From Aureimonas ureilytica DSM 18598 = NBRC 106430 (lineage in GTDB: Bacteria > Pseudomonadota > Alphaproteobacteria > Rhizobiales > Rhizobiaceae), in NCBI RefSeq assembly GCF_000382705.1, contig NZ_ARQE01000005.1:1-64000 (forward strand): DNA of 64,000 nucleotides. The letters run 5' to 3'. A model generated the notes under the pieces. It was not told the origin of the DNA. It saw only the letters and a program-made list of their open reading frames with translations, and searched no databases. How positions within the stretch are numbered: the first letter of the stretch is position 1; each line of letters opens with the position of its first letter. Made by a program: the position numbers and the translations under genes. Of this stretch, positions 49,382 to 58,147 are shown one piece after another.

Positions 49382-50089
49382 TCAGGCGGCGCGAGCGTAG
49401 CCGCCGATCGCGGGAGCGCTTTGGCGCGCGCCGATCTGGCCGCCGAGAAGGCCGACTTCGTAGGCCAGCATGGTCGCCTCGGTCTGCGCGCGGTCGAGGC
49501 CGGAGACATGCTCTTCCGTGAGGTTGAACAAGGTGCCGCCATGCATGAAGGGCGCCTCATAGGCGGCGCGCTGCACGAGGCCGGTCTCCAGGCGCGGCGT
49601 CGGCGAGCGCTCGATCATGGTTTCGATGCTGCGGGCGATGCGGCTCGGGATCGTGGTCACGGCGCTGGCGACGAAGGCCCAGTCGCGGTCGCGGCGGCCC
49701 TTGCCCGCTTCCATGCGCAGGAGCTGGTCGGTGGCGAGCGCCGCATAGGCCGAAAGCGGCGAGAAGCGCACGGGGATCAGCGCCTTGTCGGCGAGGCGCG
49801 CGCCGGCGCGCAGGAGATCGGCATTGTCGCCGGCGTCGATGATGGCCACTTCGCCGCGACGGCGCGCCGCGCGCACCAGGCGCTCCAGCGCCATCTCGTC
49901 GTCGGCGATCTCCACGGTGCAGCGCTCGGGCCGGCCGGGCTTGGCGCCCCAGGCGGCGATGTCCTTGTCGCGCGAGGCGTCGATCAGCACCACGGGAATG
50001 TCGGCGGCCGACGCGACGCTCGCCAGAGCCAGCGCGAGGGTGGAGGAGCCGGAGGTCTTGAGAGACCCGATGGACAGAACGGGAATCAT
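49382..50089 (-). CDS. ParA/MinD-like ATPase with an altered P-loop
   Basis: A 235-residue protein of the ParA/VirC1-like SIMIBI class. It starts with IPVLSIGSLKTSGSSTLALALASV where ParA has KGGVGKTT. Lys11 fits the ParA 'signature' lysine, but the main Walker lysine is replaced by Ser (KTSGSST). The Walker A' region survives as PVVLIDASRDKDIAAWG, and the Walker B-type EVAIIDAGDNA follows. RFSPLSAYAA and RLETGLVQRAAYE resemble the later ParA segments. Nucleotide binding may be weak or absent. No partner ParB gene or parS-like repeat is adjacent, so a role in chromosome or plasmid partition is not shown. ATG 50089 gives the expected N-terminus. Confidence 0.7.
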   Translation of the reverse strand: MIPVLSIGSLKTSGSSTLALALASVASAADIPVVLIDASRDKDIAAWGAKPGRPERCTVEIADDEMALERLVRAARRRGEVAIIDAGDNADLLRAGARLADKALIPVRFSPLSAYAALATDQLLRMEAGKGRRDRDWAFVASAVTTIPSRIARSIETMIERSPTPRLETGLVQRAAYEAPFMHGGTLFNLTEEHVSGLDRAQTEATMLAYEVGLLGGQIGARQSAPAIGGYARAA

Positions 50090-50370
50090 GGCATGCCTTT
50101 CGCAAGGCGCGCAAAAGCTCAAGCGCACAGGAGCCGTGGCGTCGCGCTGGGGTTGAAGTCTAACCGTCTGAAGAACCGGCCGAAAAGCGGGATCGGCCGC
50201 TAAGTCCCTCGTTGGATTGATTAAACTTCTGTTAGGGTTAACGAGGTGTTAACGCCTCGGCGCGCGCGGGCGCTGCGGCTGATGCGGGGCTTGTCAGCCC
50301 GTTCCGCGTATGCCACGCGACAGCCTCGCGCGCCGGATCGGCGCCGCTGGAGAGGGATTTGAGGGGTTTC

Positions 50371-51129
50371 ATGGGTGCGAACGGGCTTCTCGTGGCGGTG
50401 CCGGCCGATATGCGCAGCTTCGAAAACTATCGCTGGCACGCCAGCCCCAGCACCTATCTTCAGGCGATCCGCGACGTCGCGGGCGCCCTGCCCCTGATCG
50501 TGCCGACGCTCGCGACGGACGCCGATCTCGACCTTCTGTTCGAGCGGATCGACGGCGTGCTCGTCACCGGCTCGGTTTCCAACGTCCACCCCTCTCTCTA
50601 CGGGGTCGAGGCCACGCCCGCGCACGAGCCCTTCGACGGCGAGCGCGACCGGCTGTCGCTCGCCATGATCCGCAAGGCGATCGAGAAGGACGTGCCGCTT
50701 CTGGCGATCTGCCGCGGCCATCAGGAGTTGAACGTCGCGCTCGGCGGCTCGCTCGCCACCGAAATCCAGGAAGCCGACGGACGGATGGACCATCGCGCGC
50801 CCGAGCATCCCGAGCAGGACGGCCGCTTTGCGCTGCGCCATCCCGTCCGCCCCGAGCCGGGCGGCAAGCTCGCCGCCCTCGTCGGCGACGCGCCCTTCCC
50901 GGTCAACTCGCTTCATCGTCAGGCGATCGACCGGATGGCGGACGCTTTAAGCGTCGAGGCGCGCGCCGAAGACGGGACGATCGAGGCCGTGTCGGTCGCG
51001 GGCGCGGGAGCCTTTACGCTCGGCGTTCAGTGGCATCCCGAATATTGGGCGACGAGCGACGGGCCGTCCCGCGCGATCTTCGAAGCCTTCGCACACGCCT
51101 GCCGCGCGCGGCGCGACGCGCGGGGCTGA
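50371..51129 (+). CDS. Class I glutamine amidotransferase-like peptidase C26 (gamma-glutamyl hydrolase type)
   Basis: A 252-residue cytoplasmic protein of the PuuD/peptidase C26 group. Catalytic Cys114 lies in LLAICRGHQELN, and the His-Glu pair in GVQWHPEYW. The N-terminal VPADMRSFENYRWHASPSTYLQAI is typical of gamma-glutamyl-GABA hydrolases, which remove glutamate from gamma-glutamylated putrescine products. Its exact substrate is not determined. ATG 50371 follows GAGGGG five bases upstream. Confidence 0.82.
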   Translation: MGANGLLVAVPADMRSFENYRWHASPSTYLQAIRDVAGALPLIVPTLATDADLDLLFERIDGVLVTGSVSNVHPSLYGVEATPAHEPFDGERDRLSLAMIRKAIEKDVPLLAICRGHQELNVALGGSLATEIQEADGRMDHRAPEHPEQDGRFALRHPVRPEPGGKLAALVGDAPFPVNSLHRQAIDRMADALSVEARAEDGTIEAVSVAGAGAFTLGVQWHPEYWATSDGPSRAIFEAFAHACRARRDARG

Positions 51130-51133
51130 AGGC

Positions 51134-52216
51134 TCAGCCGAGCGCCGTCAGGAACATTCCGAAGCCGAGAAAGACGAGAAGCAGGGCGCCGCCGAGTTCC
51201 ACGGCGGCGCGGAGCGGACGCAGCCGCTGGGTGCCGCGCCCGAGCCACAGAACGGCGTCCTTCGACAGGACGGCGAGCGTGGCGAGCAGCGACACCGTGA
51301 TCGCCGAGCCGAGCGCCATGGCCGCGACCGAGAGCGCGCCGCTGCCGTAAAGCTCGTTCAGCATGGCGAAGGTCAGAACCACGATCGCGCCCGAACAGGG
51401 GCGAAGGCCGATGGCGACGACGGCAGCAAGCCCCGAGCGCCAGGAAAAGCCGGGCGCGCCGAGCGTCGCCGGGCCCAGGATATGCGGGCGCCCGCAGTCG
51501 CAATCATCGCCCGCCGCATCGTCGCAGACATCGGCGCCATAGCCGCCCGAGGCGCGCGGCAGGGTCGAGGCGCGCTTGGTGGCACGACCGTCTGTGAACG
51601 TGCCCGCCCCCGCGAAGGCGAGGCCATCCGGCCCGCGCGAGGCCGAGCGCAGAACCGGGAGCGAGGGCAGCGGCAGCCGGCGCAGGAGCGTTCCGCCCTT
51701 GCGCAGCGCCAGCCAGAGGCCGATCAGACCGATCGCGAGATAGGACAGAAGCTCCAGCCCATAGGCCACATTGGTCATGGACAGGGCCGTGCCGCGCAGG
51801 ACCAGCCAGCCGACGGTGACGATGAGGCCCGCCGAGATCGCCTGCGCCAGGGCCGAGGCGAAGGAGAGGACGACGCCGCGCTTCAGCTCCACCTCGTTGG
51901 CGAGCATGTAGGTGGAGATCACCGCCTTGCCGTGGCCCGGCCCGGCCGCATGGAAGATGCCGTAGACGAAGGACAGACCGACGAGCCAGGGCAACCCGCC
52001 CTGCCCGTCGCGAATGCTGACGAGCGCGTGCCGCAGGTCGACGAAGAAGCCGCGCTGGATGCGCAGGATTTCCACGAAGAGCCCGGCGAAGGGGCCGCCC
52101 GGAACGGCCGTCACTTCCGCGTTTCCGATGCCGAGCGAGGACTGGGCGAGCGCCGCGGTCGAGACGAGGCACAGGAAAGCCAGGAGGGGACCGGCGAGGC
52201 GCAGGGGCGAACGCAT
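51134..52216 (-). CDS. NicO-type nickel/cobalt transporter
   Basis: A 360-residue inner-membrane protein preceded by a signal-like helix, with about six to seven membrane segments of the NicO/RcnA family. The family metal motif in TM2 is FVYGIFHAAGPGHGKAVI, containing HAAGPGHGK, and a second is IGLRPCSGAIVVLTF. The loop between the two halves, which is His-rich in RcnA, is here Asp/Cys-rich (VCDDAAGDDCDCGRPH). Direction of transport cannot be told. It lies 60 bp downstream of a DUF1007 gene on the same strand, a frequent pairing. Confidence 0.88.
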   Translation of the reverse strand: MRSPLRLAGPLLAFLCLVSTAALAQSSLGIGNAEVTAVPGGPFAGLFVEILRIQRGFFVDLRHALVSIRDGQGGLPWLVGLSFVYGIFHAAGPGHGKAVISTYMLANEVELKRGVVLSFASALAQAISAGLIVTVGWLVLRGTALSMTNVAYGLELLSYLAIGLIGLWLALRKGGTLLRRLPLPSLPVLRSASRGPDGLAFAGAGTFTDGRATKRASTLPRASGGYGADVCDDAAGDDCDCGRPHILGPATLGAPGFSWRSGLAAVVAIGLRPCSGAIVVLTFAMLNELYGSGALSVAAMALGSAITVSLLATLAVLSKDAVLWLGRGTQRLRPLRAAVELGGALLLVFLGFGMFLTALG

Positions 52217-52276
52217 GGACGGGCCTTTCGGGGATCGCTCGGAAGCGGGGGCGGTTCGTTCGAGGGGCGGCGCGCG

Positions 52277-52948
52277 TCAGGGCGCGCAGGTGACGTCGAT
52301 GCGGGTCGCGATGAGCTGCGAGAAGTTCACGCCGTCGTCGGGGATCTTCTGGTCGGGCTTCAGCATGGAAACCGAGTTCATCCATTCCGACGCGTCGGCG
52401 TCCGGGTCCGGCTTGGTGAAGCTCTTGCGGCAGGCCTTGGGCAGGTCGAGGAGCTGGTAGGCGTTCTCGTCGGCAAAATCGAAGGCCACGAAATAGCTCT
52501 CGTCATAGACCGAGAAGGTCACTTTCTTCTTCGTCAGGTCCACCGGCTCGGCGGGCGTCATCTCGAAGAAAAGCGTGATCTGGCCATGATCGTAGAGGCC
52601 ACGGATCTGCTTGGGCGGCGTCAGCTTGATGTCGCGCCCGTCCACCGTGACGAAGGTGTAGAATTCCCATTCGGCGATCGATCCGAGAACCGTCTTGCCG
52701 ACCTCCTCCAGCTCGGGCGGGTCGAGCTTGCCATTGCCGTTCTTGTCGAAATCCACGACGACCGAGGAGGAGAAGAGTTCGTCGAAGCGCCAGATGTTGC
52801 GCACGGAGAGGAGCTTGCCCTCCGCATTGCCGACGATTTCCATTTTGGAATCGGCAAAGACATGCGGATGCGCCTGTGCCAGACCGGTCGCGGCCAGACA
52901 CAGGCCGAGCGCCACCGCGCCGATCCGGCTCATCCGTTTCGCGTTCAT
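52277..52948 (-). CDS. DUF1007 secreted metal-associated protein
   Basis: A 223-residue exported protein. A signal peptide (residues 1-26, ending in AQA) is followed by the DUF1007 hallmark HPHVFADSKMEIV at the mature N-terminus, with two His close to the cleavage site. A Ca2+-binding EF-hand-like loop DFDKNGNGKLDPPEL is at about 66-80. DUF1007 proteins are usually beside NicO transporters and are presumed to deliver or sense the metal in the periplasm. The start is fixed by the signal peptide. Confidence 0.85.
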   Translation of the reverse strand: MNAKRMSRIGAVALGLCLAATGLAQAHPHVFADSKMEIVGNAEGKLLSVRNIWRFDELFSSSVVVDFDKNGNGKLDPPELEEVGKTVLGSIAEWEFYTFVTVDGRDIKLTPPKQIRGLYDHGQITLFFEMTPAEPVDLTKKKVTFSVYDESYFVAFDFADENAYQLLDLPKACRKSFTKPDPDADASEWMNSVSMLKPDQKIPDDGVNFSQLIATRIDVTCAP

Positions 52949-53060
52949 CCTGCCGTCCCCGTTGGCTTCGGCCCGTTGGAAGCGCAAAGAGCGGCCAAAT
53001 TGGGGACGAAGCAAGTGCCAAGCTGCGCTGATGGCCCTTACCCGTCCTACACGCGGCTTG

Positions 53061-53582
53061 CTACTGGAGAACGACGACCTGCGCGCCGACATGGACGCGC
53101 TCGAACAGGTCTTCCACATCCGCATTGCGCATGCGGAAGCAGCCGGCGGAGGCGGCCGAGCCGATCGAGTTCGGCGAGTTGGTGCCGTGGATGCGATAGG
53201 TGCCCCAGCCAAGATTCATCGCCCGCTTGCCGAGCGGATTGCTGGGGCCGGGGCCGACCGAAGTGGGAAGCGTGGGTTTGGCCTCGCGCATGGAGGGCGT
53301 CGGCACCCAGATCGGGTTGAGGCGCTTCTTCGACACCCAGCTCGTTCCGAACCACTGCTCGCTCGGCTTGCCGACGGCGATGTCGTATTTCAGCGCGCGC
53401 TCGTGGCCGGTGACGAGGAAGAGCTGGCGCGCGCCGGTGAAGACCACGATCGTGCCGGGCTCATAGTCGCCCAGAAACAGGGTTTCCTGCCGCCCGCCGG
53501 CGGCGGCCTCGGCGGCGACGGAACCCAGCATGGTGGAAAGGACGAGAGCGGCGCAGGCAGCGAGGGCGCGGAAGCGGAGCAT
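53061..53582 (-). CDS. L,D-transpeptidase (YkuD family)
   Basis: A 173-residue periplasmic enzyme that makes 3-3 peptidoglycan cross-links or attaches lipoprotein to the wall. It has a signal peptide (residues 1-26) and a YkuD domain with His132 in RIHGTNSPNS and catalytic Cys148 in SAGCFRMRN, where the usual His before Gly is Ala. The domain is minimal, with no LysM or extra binding domain. It is a stand-alone gene, 112 bp upstream of and on the same strand as the DUF1007 gene. Confidence 0.88.
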   Translation of the reverse strand: MLRFRALAACAALVLSTMLGSVAAEAAAGGRQETLFLGDYEPGTIVVFTGARQLFLVTGHERALKYDIAVGKPSEQWFGTSWVSKKRLNPIWVPTPSMREAKPTLPTSVGPGPSNPLGKRAMNLGWGTYRIHGTNSPNSIGSAASAGCFRMRNADVEDLFERVHVGAQVVVLQ

Positions 53583-53624
53583 GGGATGACCTCGATCAAA
53601 GCGGGCACGCCGCGACCCTGACGG

Positions 53625-54542
53625 TCAAGCGGAGGGCTCGCGACCCGGGCAATTCTTTCGAAACCAGGTTGCCAAGAAGTCAACAAACACGCGCGTTCGC
53701 GCCGGCAAATGCCGCCGATGCGGAAAAACCGCGTAGATGCCGGCATCGTGTGGCACGAATTCATCGAGAATCGTCACGAGCCGCCCGTCGGCGATGTCCT
53801 GCCGCACCACGAATTCGGGAATGAGCGCGACGCCGAGGCCGGCGAGCGTCGCCGCCCGCACCGTATAGGGCGAGTTGGCGGAAAAGCGGCCCGACACGTT
53901 GATCGGGATCGCATCGCCCGTCTTGGGATCGCGGAAGGTCCAGTTGTAGAGCGTCTTGGCGTTGGAATCGATCACCGCCGGCATTCGCGAGATTTCGGTC
54001 GGATGCGTCGGCGTGCCGTGCCGTTCCAGGAATTCGGGCGTCGCGCAGATGGCGAAGTCGAGCTGCCCGAGGCGGCGCGCGATCATGGCCGAATCGGTGA
54101 GCCGCGTCATGCGGATGGCGACGTCGAACCCCTCCTCCACGAGATTGACGAAACTGTCGTTGAGATGAAGGTCGAGCGTGATGTCGGGATGGGCGGCGGA
54201 GAACTCGACGAGGCTGAGCCCCAGTTCGGCATCGCCGAAGGTGCGCGCGGCGGTGACGCGCAGGGCGCCCCTCGCCTCGCCGGTGGCCTCGCGGGCTTCC
54301 TCGTTGAGCGCTTCGAGATCGGCAAGAATCGCCGAAGCACGCGCCACATAGACCTCGCCCGAGGCCGTGAGAGCGACCTGGCGGGTGGTGCGGTTGATCA
54401 GGAGCACGCCGAGCTCGTCTTCCAGCTCGCGCACATATTTGGACAGGAGCGCCTTGGAGCGACCGGTCTTGCGCGCGGCGGCGGAGAAGCCTTCGTTCTC
54501 GACCACGGCCAGAAAGGCGCGCATCCGGGTCAACGTATCCAT
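53625..54542 (-). CDS. LysR-family transcriptional regulator
   Basis: A 305-residue regulator. The winged helix-turn-helix at about 1-60 (MDTLTRMRAFLAVVENEGFSAAAR, GRSKALLSKYVRELEDELG) and the periplasmic-binding-like sensor domain (SFVNLVEEGFDVAIRMTRL, LGVALIPEFVVRQDIADGRLV) are complete. It belongs to the large CrgA/aldehyde-type LysR group without a known effector. It is divergent from the ornithine decarboxylase leader, from which its start is 107 bp, so control of that gene is possible but unproven. I start at ATG 54542; the frame is open further upstream through non-coding leader. Confidence 0.88.
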   Translation of the reverse strand: MDTLTRMRAFLAVVENEGFSAAARKTGRSKALLSKYVRELEDELGVLLINRTTRQVALTASGEVYVARASAILADLEALNEEAREATGEARGALRVTAARTFGDAELGLSLVEFSAAHPDITLDLHLNDSFVNLVEEGFDVAIRMTRLTDSAMIARRLGQLDFAICATPEFLERHGTPTHPTEISRMPAVIDSNAKTLYNWTFRDPKTGDAIPINVSGRFSANSPYTVRAATLAGLGVALIPEFVVRQDIADGRLVTILDEFVPHDAGIYAVFPHRRHLPARTRVFVDFLATWFRKNCPGREPSA

Positions 54543-54648
54543 CGGCACAATATCCTTGCCCAAAACCGACCTGTGTTGCCGTCGGACGACACCGGACGGC
54601 CCCGTTCTGTAGCAGGTTCGAAACCGCAGGAGAGGGTGAATTTTTTGC

Positions 54649-54677
54649 TTGTACGCGGGTTCGGCGGGTCCTATATC
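54649..54677 (+). promoter_or_regulatory. Promoter of the ornithine decarboxylase leader
   Basis: TTGTAC at 54649-54654, exactly 17 bp, then TATATC at 54672-54677. Transcription would start near 54684. Confidence 0.7.
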
Positions 54678-54683
54678 CCGCTT

Positions 54684-55070
54684 TGCCCAATGTCGCACGT
54701 GCCTGTGGGCGTCCCCCGGTCCTTCGAATGCGAAGAACACCGGGTCGGTCACTGGAGTCACCCTCCAGGTCGGTTTCGCTGCTGGCGAAATCGTGGACGC
54801 CTTGAAGCAACGACGGTGCGGGCCTTTCTGGTCTCTCCCGGTCTCCATCTCCGGGAATACTGCAGAGGCACACCATCCTTGCCTGAAGTGCGGCGGGTTC
54901 AAGCCCTCCAAGCCATGGCACCCATGTCTGTTTTGCGCGGTCGCTCGACCGTTCGAAGCGGAGTCTTGTCGCGTTTCGCGTTTGGTCCATGAGCGGGGTC
55001 TCCACCGGCCGCTCGTGGCATCGATCGCGTGCGCTCCTCGTCAACCTCAGCGGTTCACCGGAGCTGACCC
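54684..55070 (+). ncRNA. Structured 5' leader, probable speF-type element
   Basis: The long leader precedes an alphaproteobacterial ornithine decarboxylase, where the conserved speF RNA motif is known to occur. Local stems I can pair: CCCGGT...ACCGGG (54715-54720/54739-54744) closing CTTCG...CGAAG (54722-54726/54731-54735); CTGGAG/CTCCAG (54752-54757/54763-54768); TTTCGC/GCGAAA (54774-54779/54785-54790); CCCGG/CCGGG (54837-54841/54851-54855). The speF name rests on gene context and leader size, not on a covariance search. A polyamine-responsive switch is the natural hypothesis. Confidence 0.6.
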
Positions 55071-56204
55071 ATGGCCACGCAGCGCATCATCGATTTCCTC
55101 GCCACCCGACGTCCCACCGGCCCTTGCCTCGTGGTCGATCTCGACGTGGTGGAAGACAATTACCAGGCCTTCCGTCGCGCGCTGCCCGATTCGGCGATCT
55201 ACTACGCGGTGAAGGCCAACCCGGCGCCCGAGATCCTGCGCCTCCTCGCCTCGCTCGGCTCCAATTTCGATTGCGCGTCCGTCGCCGAAATCGAGATGGC
55301 GCTGAATGCCGGCGCGACCGCGAACCGCATCTCCTACGGCAACACGATCAAGAAGGAGCGCGACGTCGCGGCCGCCCATGCGCTCGGCGTCTCGCTCTTC
55401 GCGGTCGACTGCGTGGAAGAGGTCGAGAAGGTGGCCCGCGCCGCGCCCGGCGCGCGCGTCTTCTGCCGCGTCCTGACGGATGGCGCCGGCGCCGAATGGC
55501 CGCTGTCGCGCAAGTTCGGCTGCGTTCCCGCCATGGCGGTGGACGTTCTGACCCATGCGCAGGCGCTTGGTCTCGTGGCGACCGGCGTGTCCTTCCATGT
55601 CGGCTCGCAGCAATGCGACACGCAGGCCTGGGACGGCGCGCTGGCCGACGCGGCCTTCGTGTTCAACACGCTGGCCGAGCGCGGCATCACGCTGACCCTC
55701 GTCAACATGGGCGGCGGCTTCCCGACGCGCTACCTGAAGGACGTGCCGACCGCGCAGGCCTATGGCCGCGCGATCTTCGCCAGCCTTTGCCGCCATTTCG
55801 GCAACCGCCTGCCGGAGACGATCATCGAGCCGGGTCGCGGCATGGTGGGCGACGCCGGCGTCATCAAGGCCGAGGTCGTGCTTGTGTCGAAGAAGTCGGC
55901 CGAGGACGCCAACCGCTGGGTCTTCCTCGACATCGGCAAGTTCGGCGGTCTCGCCGAGACGATGGACGAGGCGATCCGCTACCCGATCGTCACGGCGCGC
56001 GACGAGGACCGCAAGGAGCCCTGCGTGCTCGCCGGCCCGACCTGCGATTCGGCCGACGTTCTCTACGAGAAGACCCCCTATCCCCTGCCGATCTCGCTGA
56101 CGGTGGGCGACGAGGTTCTGATCGAGGGCACGGGCGCCTACACGACGACCTATTCGGCCGTCGCGTTCAACGGCTTCGAGCCGCTGCGCTCCTACGTCAT
56201 CTGA
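55071..56204 (+). CDS. Ornithine decarboxylase, fold III (eukaryotic-type)
   Basis: A 377-residue PLP enzyme of the alanine-racemase-fold ornithine/lysine decarboxylase group. Lys48 in YYAVKANP forms the PLP aldimine. The phosphate-binding GGGFP, EPGRGMVGDAG and the interface catalytic Cys in GPTCDSADVLYE are present. It converts ornithine to putrescine, the first polyamine step in many Rhizobiales; some relatives also take lysine. It is preceded by a structured leader with its own promoter, so RNA-level control by polyamines is likely. The ATG start has GGAGCTGACCC upstream. Confidence 0.92.
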   Translation: MATQRIIDFLATRRPTGPCLVVDLDVVEDNYQAFRRALPDSAIYYAVKANPAPEILRLLASLGSNFDCASVAEIEMALNAGATANRISYGNTIKKERDVAAAHALGVSLFAVDCVEEVEKVARAAPGARVFCRVLTDGAGAEWPLSRKFGCVPAMAVDVLTHAQALGLVATGVSFHVGSQQCDTQAWDGALADAAFVFNTLAERGITLTLVNMGGGFPTRYLKDVPTAQAYGRAIFASLCRHFGNRLPETIIEPGRGMVGDAGVIKAEVVLVSKKSAEDANRWVFLDIGKFGGLAETMDEAIRYPIVTARDEDRKEPCVLAGPTCDSADVLYEKTPYPLPISLTVGDEVLIEGTGAYTTTYSAVAFNGFEPLRSYVI

Positions 56205-56452
56205 CCGTGATCCGGCCGCGCTAAAGAAGCGGCCGACAGGTTCGATCCCCTCATGACATCGCCGAGGCCGCATGGCCTTGGCGCTCGATCTTCCGTCCGA
56301 TGGCGCTCGCGCGCCCTCGGCGCTTCGCGCTGATCCCATCGCTGCCATGCCCGGACGCGGCCTCCCGCCCTGCCCGGCCGCCTCTTCCCGCGCGCGCGTC
56401 CGCTCCCAAGCCGACGCGCGAGTTCGCTCGCCCCCGTTTCGAGGATCGCCCC

Positions 56453-57043
56453 ATGGCCGCGCGTCCCGTTTCCCTCTCCGACCTTCTGCGCTCGCAGCCC
56501 GAGATGCGCCTTCGCCAGGAAGAGGCGGGCGATGTCGGCGTGCGCGAGCAGCTTCTCGACGCCGCGATGGGTCCGGGGCGCGTGCGCAAGTCCTCCGAGG
56601 CGCTGCGCCGGGGCCGGCTTCCGGCGGAAGGCCTGGCGCTCGTGGCCGAGACCGAGGACGGCCTTCTCGTCGGCACCGTGCGCCTGTGGCCTGTCGCGGC
56701 GGGCGAGCTTGCGGACGCGACCGTTCCGGCGCTTCTCCTCGGGCCGCTCGCGGTTCTGCCGGGGTTCGACGGCTTCGGTCTCGGCTCCAGCCTGATGCGC
56801 CGCGCGGTCGCGGAAGCGACGTTCCGGGGGCACAAGGCGATCGTTCTCGTGGGCGACGCGCCCTTTTACGAGCGCTTCGGCTTTTCGGCGGAGGCGGCGG
56901 CGGGTCTCACCATGCCCGGCCCCTTCGAGCGGCATCGCCTGCTCGGGCTGGAACTTGCGCCGGGCGCGCTGGCCGGCGCGCAAGGGCTGATCGTGCCGAC
57001 AGGGCGCGAGGCGGCGCAGGAGGTTCGGGCGGAAGCCGCATAG
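56453..57043 (+). CDS. GNAT-family N-acetyltransferase (YhbS-like)
   Basis: A 196-residue acetyltransferase. The acetyl-CoA-binding motif A is GPLAVLPGFDGFGLGSSLMRRAVAEA, and the following segment FRGHKAIVLVGDAPFYERFGF is typical of YhbS-type proteins. The acceptor substrate is unknown. ATG 56453 follows GAGGA; the frame is open to 56300 with Arg/Pro-rich sequence I take as non-coding. It follows the decarboxylase gene by 248 bp and is closed by a strong hairpin. Confidence 0.82.
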   Translation: MAARPVSLSDLLRSQPEMRLRQEEAGDVGVREQLLDAAMGPGRVRKSSEALRRGRLPAEGLALVAETEDGLLVGTVRLWPVAAGELADATVPALLLGPLAVLPGFDGFGLGSSLMRRAVAEATFRGHKAIVLVGDAPFYERFGFSAEAAAGLTMPGPFERHRLLGLELAPGALAGAQGLIVPTGREAAQEVRAEAA

Positions 57044-57068
57044 GCTGCGCATCGCATCGATCGAATCG

Positions 57069-57102
57069 AAAACGGCCGCCGGATCGCTCCGGCGGCCGTT
57101 TT
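57069..57102. terminator. Terminator between the GNAT and WD40 genes
   Basis: A perfect 14-bp stem AAAACGGCCGCCGG/CCGGCGGCCGTTTT with loop ATCGCT and A/T tracts at its base. It should stop both convergent transcripts. Confidence 0.92.
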
Positions 57103-57169
57103 GCCTTCCAAAATGCGCCCCGTCGCGTCGCTCAGGTGCGAAACCCGGAGGCGCGGCCGGCCCCAAGTC

Positions 57170-58147
57170 TCAGGCCGCGATGTCCACGACGCCCGCCTCG
57201 CCGCTTTCCGTCCCGAAGGCGAGGAAGCGGCCGGCCTTGTCCCAGCCCATCGTGCGCACCGCGCTCGACCCGCCGCGCCGAAGCAGCGCTTCCTTCGAAT
57301 CGGCAAAGCGCACGGCGAGCACCATGCCGTCGGCATAGCCGATGGCGACGATGTCGTCGGTCGGGTGGCAGGCGACGGACACGACCATCGTGTCGCCGCG
57401 CGTGCCAAGCTCCAGCGGCGCCTTGTTCATCGGGCCGTCCTTGGCAGAAAAGGGCCAGAGAATGGCGGCCGGCGCGCCCGAGGTCGCCAGGAACTTGCCC
57501 TTGGCGGACCAGGACCAGCTCTTCACCTTGGCCGGATAGCCGGTCATGCGCATGTGCTTGCCGTCTTCCAGCCGCCAGCCATGCAGGGCGTTTTCCTGCA
57601 TGACGGTGACGAGGAAGCGCCCGTCGGGCGAGAAGAACACATCCGTATGGGCGCCCTTCCAGTCCAGCTCCTGCGGCTTGGCGTCGGTGGCCACGAAGAA
57701 GAGATTGGCCCCGTCATAGCGCGCCGTGGCGAGGCGCAGGCCCTTCGGCGCAAAGGCGACATCCTCCACCGTGCGCGGATGGGCGAACTCGCGCACCGCG
57801 CCCTTCGCCTCGCGCACGAAGGCCGAACGACCGGCCGCAAAGCCGACCGCGCCGCCGGGACCGCCCGCCACCGCCGTGATCCATTTGCGACCGGCCGAGC
57901 CGAGTTCGCTGGACGTGGCGTCGGGCAGAACGGCGGTGACGCGCCCGTCCTCGCCGCCCGTCAGGAGACGGTTGGAGAAGGCGTCGAAGCGGGCGGTGAC
58001 GAGACCGCCCTTATGGGCCTCGACCACCCGCTCGCCGCCCGCCGGAAAGCGGATCGTGCCGTCCGACAGGGCGAAGACCGGCGCGTCACCGAGGAAGAGC
58101 GCCGTTTCGACATGATTGTCGAACTCGTAGGGAACGACCTGCGGCAT
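57170..58147 (-). CDS. WD40-repeat protein paired with CobW
   Basis: A 325-residue soluble beta-propeller with about seven degenerate WD40/YVTN-type repeats (for example AHTDVFFSPDGRFLVTVMQENALHGWRLEDG). There is no signal peptide, so it is cytoplasmic. Its ATG overlaps the stop of the CobW GTPase gene by one base (TGATG), so the two are co-translated. Propellers of this kind accompany CobW-family metallochaperones in many alphaproteobacteria and are presumed to be protein-interaction partners. No enzymatic motif is visible. Confidence 0.82.
   Translation of the reverse strand: MPQVVPYEFDNHVETALFLGDAPVFALSDGTIRFPAGGERVVEAHKGGLVTARFDAFSNRLLTGGEDGRVTAVLPDATSSELGSAGRKWITAVAGGPGGAVGFAAGRSAFVREAKGAVREFAHPRTVEDVAFAPKGLRLATARYDGANLFFVATDAKPQELDWKGAHTDVFFSPDGRFLVTVMQENALHGWRLEDGKHMRMTGYPAKVKSWSWSAKGKFLATSGAPAAILWPFSAKDGPMNKAPLELGTRGDTMVVSVACHPTDDIVAIGYADGMVLAVRFADSKEALLRRGGSSAVRTMGWDKAGRFLAFGTESGEAGVVDIAA

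Larger units (their letters stand above)
54543..55070. other. Divergent intergenic region between lysR and ornithine decarboxylase
   Basis: About 530 bases. It contains a promoter at 54649-54677 and a transcribed leader of about 387 nt with several hairpins, described separately. No protein gene is convincing in it. Confidence 0.6.

Noticed and set aside
54649..55212. Open frame across the ornithine decarboxylase leader with CLKC and CLFC motifs.
   Set aside because: It starts with TTG at the promoter -35 element itself, has no ribosome-binding site, and overlaps the decarboxylase start in another frame.
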